A stretch of DNA of 29,804 nt from Amoebophrya sp. AT5.2 (taxonomy: Eukaryota; Sar; Dinophyceae; Syndiniales; Amoebophryaceae): the NCBI GenBank assembly GCA_005223375.1, contig RXOD01004070.1:1-29804 (forward strand), written 5' to 3'. Shown in pieces: positions 1 to 9,160 of this stretch (the stretch's first letter is position 1; every line of letters starts with the position of its first letter). The notes below the pieces were generated by a model. It was not told the DNA's origin, ran no database searches, and saw nothing but the letters and a program-made list of their open reading frames with translations. Both the position numbers and the translations under genes were made by a program.

Positions 1-2
1 CA

Positions 3-356
3 GCTACGTGCCACAAATGCCGCGAAAAATGGGCTTTTCACCCCTCTAAAAAAGCGGATTCCGAGTCTGATTCCGCGGCGGAAATGCTTTCCAGTTTGAT
101 CATCCGCTCGTCGGCGCCGGCTCAAATCCGGCAAAAACAATACAAGGACCTGCAGGAAGCTATCACTGATAAGCGCATCGTGGCCTCGAGCCTGATGAAG
201 CTCGAGAAGAAAGTCAAAGACATCATCGCGATGAAGAAACAGCCGGTGCTCTGCTTGGCGAAGAAGCTCGCCGGACACGCGGCGAAGTACTTTTTCTTGT
301 CGTTGTCATTTCTTTCCCAAGTTCTTTTGGAAGCTGATGTTGATGTGCCGACATGA
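3..356 (+). CDS. 3' fragment of an unidentified protein, cut by the left window edge
   Basis: The frame is open from base 3 to a TGA at 354-356, so the gene begins outside the window. I do not recognise the protein. Visible are a CxxC pair at the very start (CHKC), a short acidic SESDS patch, and a Lys/Glu-rich, probably helical stretch (about residues 45-75) typical of a coiled coil. Codon third positions are G/C-rich, as in the other genes here, up to about base 288. After that the frame becomes T-rich (Phe/Leu/Ser/Val) and looks intronic. An alternative is an intron starting GTACTT at about 289 and ending TGTAG at 371, giving a different 18-residue tail that stops at 427-429. The direct repeat at 352-429 overlaps both possible ends. 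The existence of a gene here is fairly likely; its exact 3' end is unsure. Confidence 0.45.
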   Translation, partial: ATCHKCREKWAFHPSKKADSESDSAAEMLSSLIIRSSAPAQIRQKQYKDLQEAITDKRIVASSLMKLEKKVKDIIAMKKQPVLCLAKKLAGHAAKYFFLSLSFLSQVLLEADVDVPT

Positions 357-429
357 TGACGACATTTGTAGGTCAGAATCCGACTCCTGGATGACGACTC
401 AACAAAAAAGAAGATTAATAATTGCCTGA
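352..429. repeat. Direct repeat, copy 1 (78 bp)
   Basis: Nearly identical to 571-647. The two copies differ by two substitutions and one A in a homopolymer (six versus five A). Copy 1 overlaps the stop codon of the left-edge gene fragment. The 141 bp between the copies are not repeated. Confidence 0.9.
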
Positions 430-2109
430 GCCTATGGGTATGAATATGATCATGTCTAGCCTCCTAGCCCTTTGTATGATCATTCTCCTAGGACTGCCCA
501 TCGCGCCCAATTTATGTCTGTTCCTGCGCTACCGGCAGTGGGGCGGAACTTAATCGCAGAGCGAGCACATCATGATGACGAAATTTGTAGGTCAGAATCC
601 GACTGCTGGATGACGACTCAACAAAAAGAAGATTAATAATTGCCTGAACTAATCATAATTTTCCCGCGAAAAGAACGCAAAATCAAGTAATCAGATTATT
701 TGAATCTCCGTCTACTTCACAGCGTTGCAATGGCGAAGATTCGGAAAGAGTTCAATGCAGCGACGAGTAATATAGGGAAGCCGTCGTCGTGATCTTCATG
801 GGGGCATCGTGAACCACGGTGAACCGGAAGCCGGATGCTGCTGCTGCCTCACTGAGGGTCCCATTCTTGGAGAAAACCACTACTTCGCGTCGATGGAGGT
901 TGACTTTCATTTTCGACGTTTTGATTCTAGCGAAAGCCGCTGGTTTGACGGAAGTATACATAGTTTTGAGCTGCGGGTTTTGTAAGGTCTTGCAATGCCA
1001 TAGCTGGGAATTTTATGCACGGTGTACGAGAATTGTAGATGAGCCAACCCAACTGTGGACGGCGTCGACGATGCTTCGGCGTTCTCGAATTATAATCATC
1101 TAGGGTAGAGCTAGAGTTTTTCCGTCTGTAAGTTCGGACGGAGTCAGTTTGTTATCAGTTTTTTCTTGTTTGAGAATCCAGTAGTGAGTGGCTATTCGAA
1201 CTGGTTGCTGCTACAGCGATCTTGGCTGTGAAAGCAGGGATCGTTTCTCCAGCAGTTCGTTTGCACAGCCAGCGGCCCCCCAAATAGACCAACACTGTTA
1301 CGGGGCGAGGATGAAAGTGACATTTTTAATTGCTGGCTTGTCTATGCCCTACTACAGCACTATCAGCTGCTTGATCTGGGAAATTAAAGGTAAACGATAA
1401 AATATTACATCACCAATCAAACAGAATCAATCTGACTTTCGGCTAGAATAGACATGATCAGGTATACCAGAAAGTTGACATTCCTGGACTCCAGAAGAGT
1501 AGTAGTACTTCGCGGAAAAAAGCAGCGGTTTTGAATCAATGATAGATAGCTTTTTATCCGAAACGGTTTTTGTTTGGCAGGAGGTTCCTATCGATCACGC
1601 TCATGTAGGTGCTACAGCTACCCAATCCGTCTGACAATTGCAGTTTTGAAAGAAAGACTCGAGTAATGCATTCACCTGAAGGCTCGCTGCGGGCAGGCTA
1701 GTGCTGTGAATCCGCGGTACTCTTGCTAGGTGTCGAAGCAGTGTTCACATTTATTTTCTTGCACGGCGTTAGGCTCTCGCTGCAATTCGGAACGTCGGTC
1801 CCATATATTGTATCTTGTGGAATGGTCCGTGAGAGAAATCGTGCTTCGGTATCAGTCTAAAACAATTTTCCTACTTCCTCGGCCTTCTGACTCCGTTTTC
1901 TATGTGTTGTCGCAATAATGTCGTGAATAGCCGCGCGGCTCCATCAGTATTCATCGAGCATGCTGCGAAAAATAATTCTCTTCTTTATCCATAAGTACCT
2001 GGAATGCCCTCTCACAGCGGAGCACCCCTCGTTTACTGTGCAGGAGGGATTACAAAAAGCGAAGAAACCTTTCCAGCACTTTATTCCGAAACCTGCATAT
2101 TGCTCAACC
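430..2109. other. Intergenic stretch without a convincing gene
   Basis: About 1.7 kb. Open frames on both strands are short (under 100 codons), overlap each other and have no recognisable motif. The stretch contains repeat copy 2, a small hairpin (TCCGTC at 1121-1126 with GACGGA at 1137-1142) and a 12-bp perfect palindrome AGCCGCGCGGCT at 1929-1940. I see no tRNA, 5S or snRNA fold. It probably contains the 3' end of the left gene and the 5' region of the GST-like gene. Confidence 0.6.
571..647. repeat. Direct repeat, copy 2 (77 bp)
   Basis: Second copy of the 352-429 repeat, in the same orientation and with its start offset by 219 bp. The high identity suggests a recent duplication or insertion of the same short element. 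No flanking target-site duplication is evident to me. Confidence 0.9.
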
Positions 2110-3942
2110 ATGGCGCCCCCTGTTGCCACGGAGGCTAAAGGTCCTCCGCCCGCCCCCGCAGCACCCGCCCCCGAGAAGCGGAGCAGTGCGCGGCGATCTT
2201 CGGAGGTGGATAATGACAGCGGCTTTGTTCCAGTGCTGCTTCCTGCGTACCCGAGGCAGGACCTCGATCGCATCGTGCACAAACAGTTCAGTTACGCGCC
2301 CGATTACGTCCGCGCAGCCCAGGGTCGCGGCTGCTCCCGGCTGCGGTTCTTTCGGGAGGAACAGCAGATGCCCGAGGTGATCCTGTTTCGTGACCATCAT
2401 GCGTGGTGCCCCTTCTGCCAGAAGGCCTGGATACTGCTGGAGGAGCTACGAATACCGTATGCTGTAGTAAAAGTCACGATGTACAACTATGGGGAGAAGG
2501 AATGGTGGTACGAAAAGTACGTGCATCAGAATGGTACGTTTCCGAGCTTAATTGTTTTAAACTCGGTGCGAGCGCGGTTGGAAACACTGGAAGCGATGGT
2601 CGACGCCGCGCGGGGCCGCGAGAAGAGCAGGAGTGTGGATGGTGCGCCAGAAGCTTCGCGGGGCGATGTGAGGAAGAGCGGGTCGTGGCTGGACGTCTTC
2701 CGGCCGCCGGCTAGGACGCGAGCTGCTTGGGTGACTGGGGAGGATTACGAGCTCGTCAATGACTCCACGCCCGTTATGGCCCGCCTCGTACGGCTCGCGC
2801 AGGACTTGCACCAGAAAAACCGAATCTTCACGCCTCATGCGAAGGATTTGTCCAAGCCGTGCTGGGACCTGAGGCATGAGCGCACGCGGGCGATTTGCTT
2901 CGAGCTCGTCGAGGGAAAGCTGCTGCACTACTACTACCGCTGGCTCTCCAGGCAGCGCTGTAACTGGACGGGGGACAACTCAGCGGAAATCGACGCCGAA
3001 AACAAGATGCTCTTTCGGCAAACCTGCTGGGAGCTGGAAGCTGTTTTGAAGGAAAATGATGGCAAGTTTGGTATGCTCGACTGCGTTTTGGCCCCCTGGT
3101 TAGAGCGCATTTGCGCGCAGCTGTACTATTACAAGGGATTCGATCTGCGGACCGACACCGAGGTCCCGGCGGTGGGGAGATGGTTCCGCATGATGGAATC
3201 GCGCGACAGCTACCTGATGAGTAAGGCAGACTTCTTCACGCACTCGCACGCGATCCCGTATCGCATACGGAGGTGCTTCTTCGACGAAGGCACGACGGCA
3301 AGTGCGAAAGAGGTGCGGCGCTGCTGGGAGGCGGTGGAGAGCGGAAGCGCCAGCGTGCCGGATGGGTGCGAAGATGACAATGTCGGCGGGGCCGAAGGGC
3401 CGGCCGGCGGCGCGGAGGCGATGCAGTTGCGACGCGAAGCCACCGATCTCGACGCGCGGCTGGAGGGTGCGCATAGGATTCTTCGGTTCTGGGACGTTCT
3501 CCAGGGAAAGGCGGAGAAGGAGTTGAAAGTTCCGCGGAAGGCCTTCGATGATGCAATGCGGCTGGTGCTCACGCGGCTACTGCGTGGGTGTTTCGGCGGA
3601 AGTGGGCCTGCTGTTACGCCACCGGGAATCGAGAGAGCCAGCACCGCCCCACCAACGGAGACCCTAAATTTGGAGAAGGACGCATGCCTGTCGATATTGA
3701 AGGTCATTTTCTTTTTCAAGGATCGGGTCAGCATTCCGCGTGACATGGGATTTCACGCCGGGAAACGCGTGCGTCGCGCCATGTTTGAGCTGATCGAAGA
3801 ACTGTGTGCAGCGAATAGCATCGACTCGTTCGCGACCCCGTTCCCGATTCCGCGTGACAATCGGTTTGACGTGCGGCCGGACAAGTTTGTTGGGAGCGAG
3901 CACTGGAAGCAGGTTCCGGCGGTGCTTGCAGGGATTGTTTAG
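2110..3942 (+). CDS. GST-like protein with N-terminal thioredoxin-fold CPFC site
   Basis: Single exon of 610 residues. After a Pro/Ala-rich leader, residues about 90-145 form a glutaredoxin/GST-N type thioredoxin fold with the redox motif CPFC at 100-103 (context WCPFCQK). A GST-C-like helical region follows (about 250-400). Its end, a WF..ME.R..Y....DF.TH stretch, resembles a plant/algal GST subfamily as I remember it. The last 200 residues carry an acidic Gly-rich linker and a helical tail I cannot assign. Likely role (inference): glutathione-dependent thiol-disulfide exchange or conjugation. I chose the ATG at 2110 because it has strong context (ACCATGG) and ATGG recurs at other starts in this window. 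An in-frame ATG at 1960 would add 50 residues that could be a targeting leader, but that stretch has UTR-like composition. Confidence 0.7.
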   Translation: MAPPVATEAKGPPPAPAAPAPEKRSSARRSSEVDNDSGFVPVLLPAYPRQDLDRIVHKQFSYAPDYVRAAQGRGCSRLRFFREEQQMPEVILFRDHHAWCPFCQKAWILLEELRIPYAVVKVTMYNYGEKEWWYEKYVHQNGTFPSLIVLNSVRARLETLEAMVDAARGREKSRSVDGAPEASRGDVRKSGSWLDVFRPPARTRAAWVTGEDYELVNDSTPVMARLVRLAQDLHQKNRIFTPHAKDLSKPCWDLRHERTRAICFELVEGKLLHYYYRWLSRQRCNWTGDNSAEIDAENKMLFRQTCWELEAVLKENDGKFGMLDCVLAPWLERICAQLYYYKGFDLRTDTEVPAVGRWFRMMESRDSYLMSKADFFTHSHAIPYRIRRCFFDEGTTASAKEVRRCWEAVESGSASVPDGCEDDNVGGAEGPAGGAEAMQLRREATDLDARLEGAHRILRFWDVLQGKAEKELKVPRKAFDDAMRLVLTRLLRGCFGGSGPAVTPPGIERASTAPPTETLNLEKDACLSILKVIFFFKDRVSIPRDMGFHAGKRVRRAMFELIEELCAANSIDSFATPFPIPRDNRFDVRPDKFVGSEHWKQVPAVLAGIV

Positions 3943-4314
3943 AATAAACGGAAATGGCCGATAGTGCCTCACCACGGTCCCACAAAGAAGTTTCGCGTGC
4001 GGTTTCAATAAGAGTTTTCCCGAGCGTTTCATTTCATTCCGGTAAATCGTGACTTGTGCAGAAAGATTGGTGATCACGAACAACGCGTTTCAACGAAAAA
4101 CTTACTGCGCCGGTAGTGGCATATGATGTTTTTATAGCGGATGTTTATTCGGTATCAGGATGATGATCTGAATCTGTGCGTGCGTTTGTAATCAGAAAGC
4201 TCGGTTCCCGTGAAGCTGCGCCAGAATGAAGAAGTAAATCGGTCCCCACCTTGGCCCAGCGATCAAAAATCTAAATTTGCCCGTGCTATCGCGCCACTTT
4301 GTTTTTCCCGTGCT

Positions 4315-4322
4315 GAATCTTC
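4315..4322. promoter_or_regulatory. Possible minimal heat-shock element (GAAnnTTC)
   Basis: GAATCTTC gives two head-to-head nGAAn units with correct spacing, 218 bp upstream of the hsp90 ATG. A functional heat-shock element normally has at least three units and a third is not evident, so this could be chance. Confidence 0.2.
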
Positions 4323-4477
4323 GCTCGATCCCGCGATCAGATTTTTCCAAAATACGCAGCGTTGCTTCACTAAGACCTAAACCCAAGCCACATCAAAGCC
4401 CAAAGTATCCTAGACCAGCCCTCAAACCTCACCACAACGGAAACCAAACAGGCATAAAACTTAGTTCGACGACTCCC

Positions 4478-4524
4478 TACGCTTTTTACAGCTTTCCTTG
4501 CATCTTTTCGTACCGCTCACCCAG
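4478..4524 (+). promoter_or_regulatory. Candidate trans-splice acceptor for hsp90
   Basis: Pyrimidine-rich sequence with AG dinucleotides ending at 4491 (TTTTTACAG) and 4524 (CACCCAG), the latter only 15 nt before the ATG. In dinoflagellates mRNAs receive a spliced leader at such sites. That this organism does so is inference. Confidence 0.3.
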
Positions 4525-4539
4525 TTTACCCACGACAAG

Positions 4540-7405
4540 ATGGCTGAGACGTTCGCCTTCAATGCTGACATCCAGCAGTTGATGTCTTTGATCATCAACA
4601 CCTTCTACTCCAACAAGGAAATCTTCCTGCGCGAGTTGATCTCGAACGCCTCCGATGCGCTCGACAAGATCCGCTACGAGTCCATCACGGACCCGGAGAA
4701 GATCGAGTCCCAGCCGAACTTCTTCATTAAGATCACCCCGGACAAGACCAACTCGACGCTCACCATCGAGGATGCCGGGATCGGGATGACCAAGAATGAA
4801 CTCGTGAACAACCTTGGTACAGAAGATGACGCGTTATTTGCGCGGTTTCATAATTTCTTTATTCATTTTGATGTTGGAATTGGATCGATCGATGATCCCC
4901 TTTCCATTGCTGAGTCTCCCAGACACCAAGAGACGCCTGCATCCCAGACACATCAACTACTGGAAGCCAATTTTTATTGCTCCCGACACATCAATGAATC
5001 TCAGGTACGATCGCCAAGTCCGGAACCAAGGCTTTCATGGAGGCCATGTCCTCGGGTGGCGACGTGTCCATGATCGGGCAGTTCGGCGTGGGTTTCTACT
5101 CCGCGTACCTGGTTGCCGACAAGGTGCAGGTGGTCTCCAAGAACAACGACGACGAGCAGTTCATCTGGGAGTCGGCCGCCGGTGGCTCCTTCACCGTGGT
5201 GAAGGACACCGAGATGCCGTATGGCGAGGTGAAGCGCGGTACCAAGATCGTCTGCCACCTGAAGGAGGACATGACCGAGTTTTTGGAGGAGCGCCGCCTG
5301 AAGGATCTGGTGAAAAAACACTCCGAGTTCATCGGGTTCCCGATCGAGCTGTACGTCGAAAAGTCCGAGGAAAAGGAGGTAGAAAATTTGGGATTATGAA
5401 GACGAATTGGCAGCACTAGTATCGCGTTTTCGACAGGTGGCGTTGCAGCATAAAACCTTGTCAAAGTTGACTTGCATTGCCATAGGGACATACCTTTGCT
5501 GTGTCGACACCAAGTAGAACTAGAGGCGTGCGCAGCTTCTAAAATTCGAAATTCCCAAGAATCCCAAAATCTCCGAATCAGGTCACCGACTCCGAGGATG
5601 AGGAGGAAGAGAAGAAGGAGGACAAGGAGGACAAGGAAGGCGATGACCCCAAGGTCGAGGAAGTCGACGAGGACAAGGAGAAGGAGGAGAAGGAAAAGAA
5701 GACCAAGAAAGTGAAGCAGATCAGCCACGAGTGGGAGCAGCTGAACAAGACCAAGCCCATCTGGATGCGCAAGCCGGATGAGGTCACCAACGAGGACTAC
5801 GCGACCTTCTACAAGGGGCTCTCCAACGACTGGGAAGACCACCTCTCGGTACTGATTTGTTTTTCTAAGTATAACTTTTCGTTTTCTGATCGATTGATCG
5901 TTTGCAGGTTTTGCTGCACAGAAACCTATGACAACTGTGCCGTAGCAGAATGCAGTCAGAGCTCTTCTCGCAATTTGCAGTTAAGTACATGGATGTACTT
6001 ATATATAACTAATTTCCCCATCGTCCATCCAATGTGACAGGTCAAGCACTTCTCCGTGGAGGGCCAGCTCGAGTTCAAGGCTCTTCTGTACGTGCCCCGT
6101 CGGGCACCGTTCGACATGTTCGAGACCAAGAAGAAGCGCAACAACATCAAGTTGTACGTGCGTCGCGTCTTCATCATGGACGACTGCGAGGACATCATCC
6201 CGGAGTGGCTGTCCTTCGTGAAGGGGGTGGTCGACTCGGAGGACCTGCCGCTGAACATCTCCCGGGAGACCCTGCAGCAGAACAAGATCCTGCGCGTGAT
6301 CAGGAAGAACCTGGTGAAGAAGTGCCTGGAGATGTTCGCCGAGATCGCGGAAAACAACGAGGACTACAAGAAGTTCTACGAGCAGTTCTCCAAGAACCTG
6401 AAGCTGGGCATCCACGAGGACACCACCAACCGCAACAAGGTCGCCGAGCTCATGCGCTACCAGACCAGCAAGTCCGGCGATGACGTCGTCTCCCTCAAGG
6501 AGTACGTCGACCGTATGAAGGAGGGACAGGAAGACATCTACTACATCACGGGCGAATCCATCGCAGGCGTGGACGCCTCGCCCTTCATCGAGACGCTGAA
6601 GAAGAAGGGCGTCGAGGTATTTCATTCTCATATGCGTGAAGTTCGACTTTGAACTATCGTCACCGGCTTGAGCCCGGAGCTTGAGCTTGTTCATCCTCTG
6701 CATTATGAAAGAGTACACAACGTCTTCCTACTTCAGCCAAAATTTAAAAATTTGCTTCCTTTCGCGCAGGTTCTGTACATGGTGGATCCGATCGACGAGT
6801 ACTGCGTGCAGCAGCTGAAGGAATTCGATGGCAAAAAGCTCAAGTCCGTGACCAAGGAGGGTCTTGAACTCGAGGACGAGGACGAGAAGAAGAAGCTGGA
6901 GGAGCAGAAGGCCGAGTTCGAAAACCTCTGTAAACTGATCAAGGAGGTGCTGGGTGACAAGGTCGAGAAGGTCATCGTTTCCAACCGAGTCGTCGAGTCC
7001 CCCTGCGTTCTGGTCACGTCTGAGTACGGCTGGTCCGCAAACATGGAGCGCATCATGAAGGCGCAGGCGTTGCGGGACTCCTCGATGACCTCCTACATGG
7101 TCTCGAAGAAAACCATGGAGCTCAACCCGAATCACGCCATCATGAAGGAGCTGCTGACCAAGGCTTCCGCGGATAAGGGGGACAAGACCGTCAAGGACCT
7201 CGTCTGGCTGCTCTTCGACACCTCGTTGCTCACGTCCGGCTTCAACCTGGACGAGCCGACGCAGTTTGCCGGGCGCATCCACCGCATGATCAAGCTGGGT
7301 CTGTCCCTGGACGACGATGACGAGGAGGCGGAAGAGGACCTTCCGCCTCTGGAGGAGGTCGAGGGCGCGGAGGCCGAGGCCTCCAAGATGGAGGAGGTCG
7401 ATTAA
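4540..7405 (+). CDS. HSP90: Cytosolic heat shock protein 90
   Basis: Five exons: 4540-4816, 5005-5378, 5582-5848, 6041-6616 and 6770-7405, encoding 709 residues, normal for cytosolic Hsp90. Joined exons restore family motifs without gaps: the N-terminal GHKL ATPase with [20 protein letters not shown], the DAGIGMT lid region and [11 protein letters not shown]; an acidic Glu/Lys linker at about 217-260; the middle domain ([23 protein letters not shown], catalytic-loop [11 protein letters not shown]); the C-terminal dimerisation domain; and the terminal MEEVD that binds TPR cochaperones. No ER signal or retention signal is present, so it acts in cytosol and nucleus as an ATP-dependent chaperone for kinases, receptors and other clients. 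The start is fixed by the conserved [11 protein letters not shown] beginning. Intron 2 falls exactly before the charged linker. The intron phases are 1, 0, 0, 0. Confidence 0.98.
4817..5004 (+). other. hsp90 intron 1 (188 bp)
   Basis: GTACAG...CTCAG, phase 1, splitting the Gly codon of NNLG|TIAKSG. The 5-bp sequence GGTAC lies at both junctions (4816-4820 and 5004-5008), like a target-site duplication. Confidence 0.95.
5379..5581 (+). other. hsp90 intron 2 (203 bp)
   Basis: GTAGAA...ATCAG, phase 0, between KEKEV-type residues and the acidic linker. AGGT is shared by both junctions. Near the ends is a 9-bp inverted repeat, TTTGGGATT at 5387-5395 and AATCCCAAA at 5560-5568. Confidence 0.95.
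5849..6040 (+). other. hsp90 intron 3 (192 bp)
   Basis: GTACTG...GACAG, phase 0, between DHLS and [11 protein letters not shown] is shared by both junctions. Confidence 0.95.
6617..6769 (+). other. hsp90 intron 4 (153 bp)
   Basis: GTATTT...CGCAG, phase 0, between KKGVE and [14 protein letters not shown] is shared by both junctions. Confidence 0.95.
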
Positions 7406-8482
7406 ACGACGTGTGCTTCTTTCAATTACGACAAAGTGGATCATGGAGATTTTTTCGCCGAAGCTCATGGGTGAATACATCAGGAGTAAAGTGGAGTTGT
7501 CAAAGACTTGATTTGCGATGAATGTATGCCTTTGCTTGTGCAAGGTGACGCACAGGCATCTTCCTGGTGGGGTAAGCAGGGCTAAATTAAGGGAACGCCA
7601 TTTCTACGGAAAAAGGTATGCGGGCAGCTGGTAATGATTTCTTGAACCACGTTTCAGCACAGAACTACGATGCACGGTAAGCAAAATCCTGGATGAAATC
7701 TCTACCAAAGAACACAGGTATTTTTACATGTTTGCAGGAAGTAGTCCACACTTGCGGCAGGGGACCATATCGATGGACCCCTGTCTTCCTGGTCTTTCTT
7801 GAGCAAGTATGTTGCTGGCGATTCTAGGCATTCATCTCGAGCTAACAAAACCGATTTTACTACAGACATTTTCCCGTTATAACACCACTGATTCCAGTCG
7901 TCGAGGCCGCGGACTCGAGAAGAGTCGGGTCAGACTTTCAGCTTTCTACTAAAGACAGCATGCACCGGCATGTTTGATGAGAAGGTGTCTCGCATCGCAT
8001 ACGCATGAGCGATGTGGCGACGCGCTTTCTAAAAACTGCAAAAACTTCTTCTTCTTCTAGAATGATCTCCAGAATGCTGGAATTCGACACAACGGATTCA
8101 CCTCGAAGAAAAGGACGCCGCTGACGGGCGTGGCAACGGTGCAAGGGAAACGGTTGCTGGTGCTGCATGTTAATTGTCCCAACGGTACACGCAGCAAGCT
8201 TTCCTTGCCATCATTCATGGTCGTGTCCGCTCATGCTTCGTGTCCATGTCTGCCTGCCTGACCTTGTGCTTGTGCTCAATTTCGGTTTGTAATTCCTGCC
8301 GAGTCGAACCCTGAATTCCAGCATACGCCCAATGCCGCACGATTACGCACAACAAGGCCTTCTTTCTCGTTGTTCACAGTTCCCCTCTCTATATCGACGT
8401 ATACCCCCAACGTCTTTCTTTTTCACCCCAGCGATATTTTCAGACAGAGAAGTAGATTTGCACCTGTAATATCCGTCCCAGA
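7406..8482. other. Intergenic region between hsp90 and lipocalin
   Basis: About 1.1 kb with no convincing coding frame on either strand. It contains a pyrimidine run (CTTCTTCTTCTTCTAG, about 8045-8060) and holds the hsp90 3' UTR and lipocalin 5' region. No RNA gene was seen. Confidence 0.55.
8412..8443 (+). promoter_or_regulatory. Candidate trans-splice acceptor for the lipocalin gene
   Basis: CTTTCTTTTTCACCCCAG ends at 8431, with a second TTTTCAG ending at 8443. Both are 39-51 nt before the ATG at 8483. The pattern matches that upstream of the neighbouring genes; trans-splicing itself is inferred. Confidence 0.35.
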
Positions 8483-9160
8483 ATGGGCGCCTCCAGCTCA
8501 AAGCCGGCCCTGACTGGCTTGGCGCGAAACGTGGATACCAAGTACCTCGTGGGCCAGCCGAAGTGGTATGTGATTGCAAGTACGCCAACGTTCCTCGACC
8601 CAGAACCACACGACGCGGTGGAAAGATATACCTGGACAGACGAAGCCAAAGGACAGTTCAAGGTTGGAAGAACATTCTCATTTTTGCGGCTGTATAATAG
8701 CTGAAGCCAGTTAGTGTTTTTCCACGGAGGAGGAGTACAAAAGAACAACGGGTGTTGAAATTATTGTGTGCATTTATGATAAATATTCCAGGTAACCTAC
8801 AAGTTTCGGCCGAAGTCGTCCAGCGCGGACATCGACACCATGTTCCAGGATGGCACTACGACTGACAAGCTGAACGAGTGGAAGGTCCGCCCCAGGTTGT
8901 TCGGCGGGAGTATGCACGTTATCATGTGGCTCTCCTACCTCATCCTCGACTGCCCCACACCGGCCGAGCCGGACAAGGCGATGGTGGTGGGGGTACCGGG
9001 TCGCGACATGCTGTGGATTATGGCGACGGAGAAGAACTTCAAGAAGCTGGAAGAAACAAAGGAAAAATGCGAAAAGGAGTTTGGGTACGACCGAGTGCTG
9101 CTGGACAAACTCTGGGTAGTGCCCCATGGGGATTCGACCGTAAGCGCGATCGACATTTGA
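8483..9160 (+). CDS. Lipocalin of the Blc/plant temperature-induced type, possibly N-myristoylated
   Basis: Two exons, 8483-8662 and 8792-9160, encoding 182 residues, the usual size for this family. Family signs: the GxPKWYVIA first strand (lipocalin GxW-type motif), HDAVERYTW, VTYKFRP, the EWKVRP strand, then VGVPGRDMLWIMA, which matches the Blc-family GxPxRxYLWIL block, followed by the C-terminal helix and a final basic-hydrophobic strand ending WVVPHG. Such proteins bind fatty acids, lysophospholipids or other small hydrophobic ligands and protect membranes from oxidative damage. There is no secretory signal and no bacterial lipobox. Instead the chain starts MGASSSK, which fits the N-myristoylation consensus (Gly2, Ser6, Lys7), suggesting attachment to the cytosolic face of a membrane. 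The function is from the family; lipid modification is prediction. Confidence 0.85.
8663..8791 (+). other. lipocalin intron (129 bp)
   Basis: GTTGGA...TCCAG, phase 0, between GQFK and VTYKF. AGGT occurs at both junctions. It is the only intron of the nine with GTT instead of GTA at the donor. Confidence 0.92.

Larger units (their letters stand above)
3943..4539. other. Intergenic region upstream of hsp90
   Basis: About 600 bp holding the 3' end of the GST-like gene and the 5' region of hsp90. An AATAAA at 3943-3948 directly abuts the GST stop and is too close to be a convincing poly(A) signal. From about 4370 to 4460 the + strand is rich in A and C and poor in G and T. A pyrimidine-rich run ending CCCAG at 4524 precedes the hsp90 start. 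Confidence 0.55.

Noticed and set aside
752..1103. Overlapping short frames on both strands in the left spacer
   Set aside because: Neither has recognisable motifs, good start context or consistent codon bias; they overlap each other antisense.
3943..3948. AATAAA directly after the GST-like stop codon
   Set aside because: It abuts the stop codon and is too close to be a normal poly(A) signal; probably chance.
4814..5419. Overlapping + frame starting in hsp90 intron 1
   Set aside because: It runs through the intron and out of frame with conserved Hsp90 residues that fit perfectly in the spliced model.
6728..7543. Long antisense frame (271 codons) over hsp90 exon 5, and similar antisense frames over exons 2-4
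   Set aside because: They are shadows of a G/C-rich coding strand: no motifs, and they cross intron boundaries or UTR of a certain gene.
7938..8168. Minus-strand frame of 76 codons between hsp90 and lipocalin
   Set aside because: Its acidic run comes from a simple CTT repeat; no motif, and opposite to all other genes.
8298..8325. GGGTTCGACTC on the minus strand, like a tRNA T-loop
   Set aside because: The flanking five bases do not pair as a T-stem and no anticodon or acceptor arms can be drawn.
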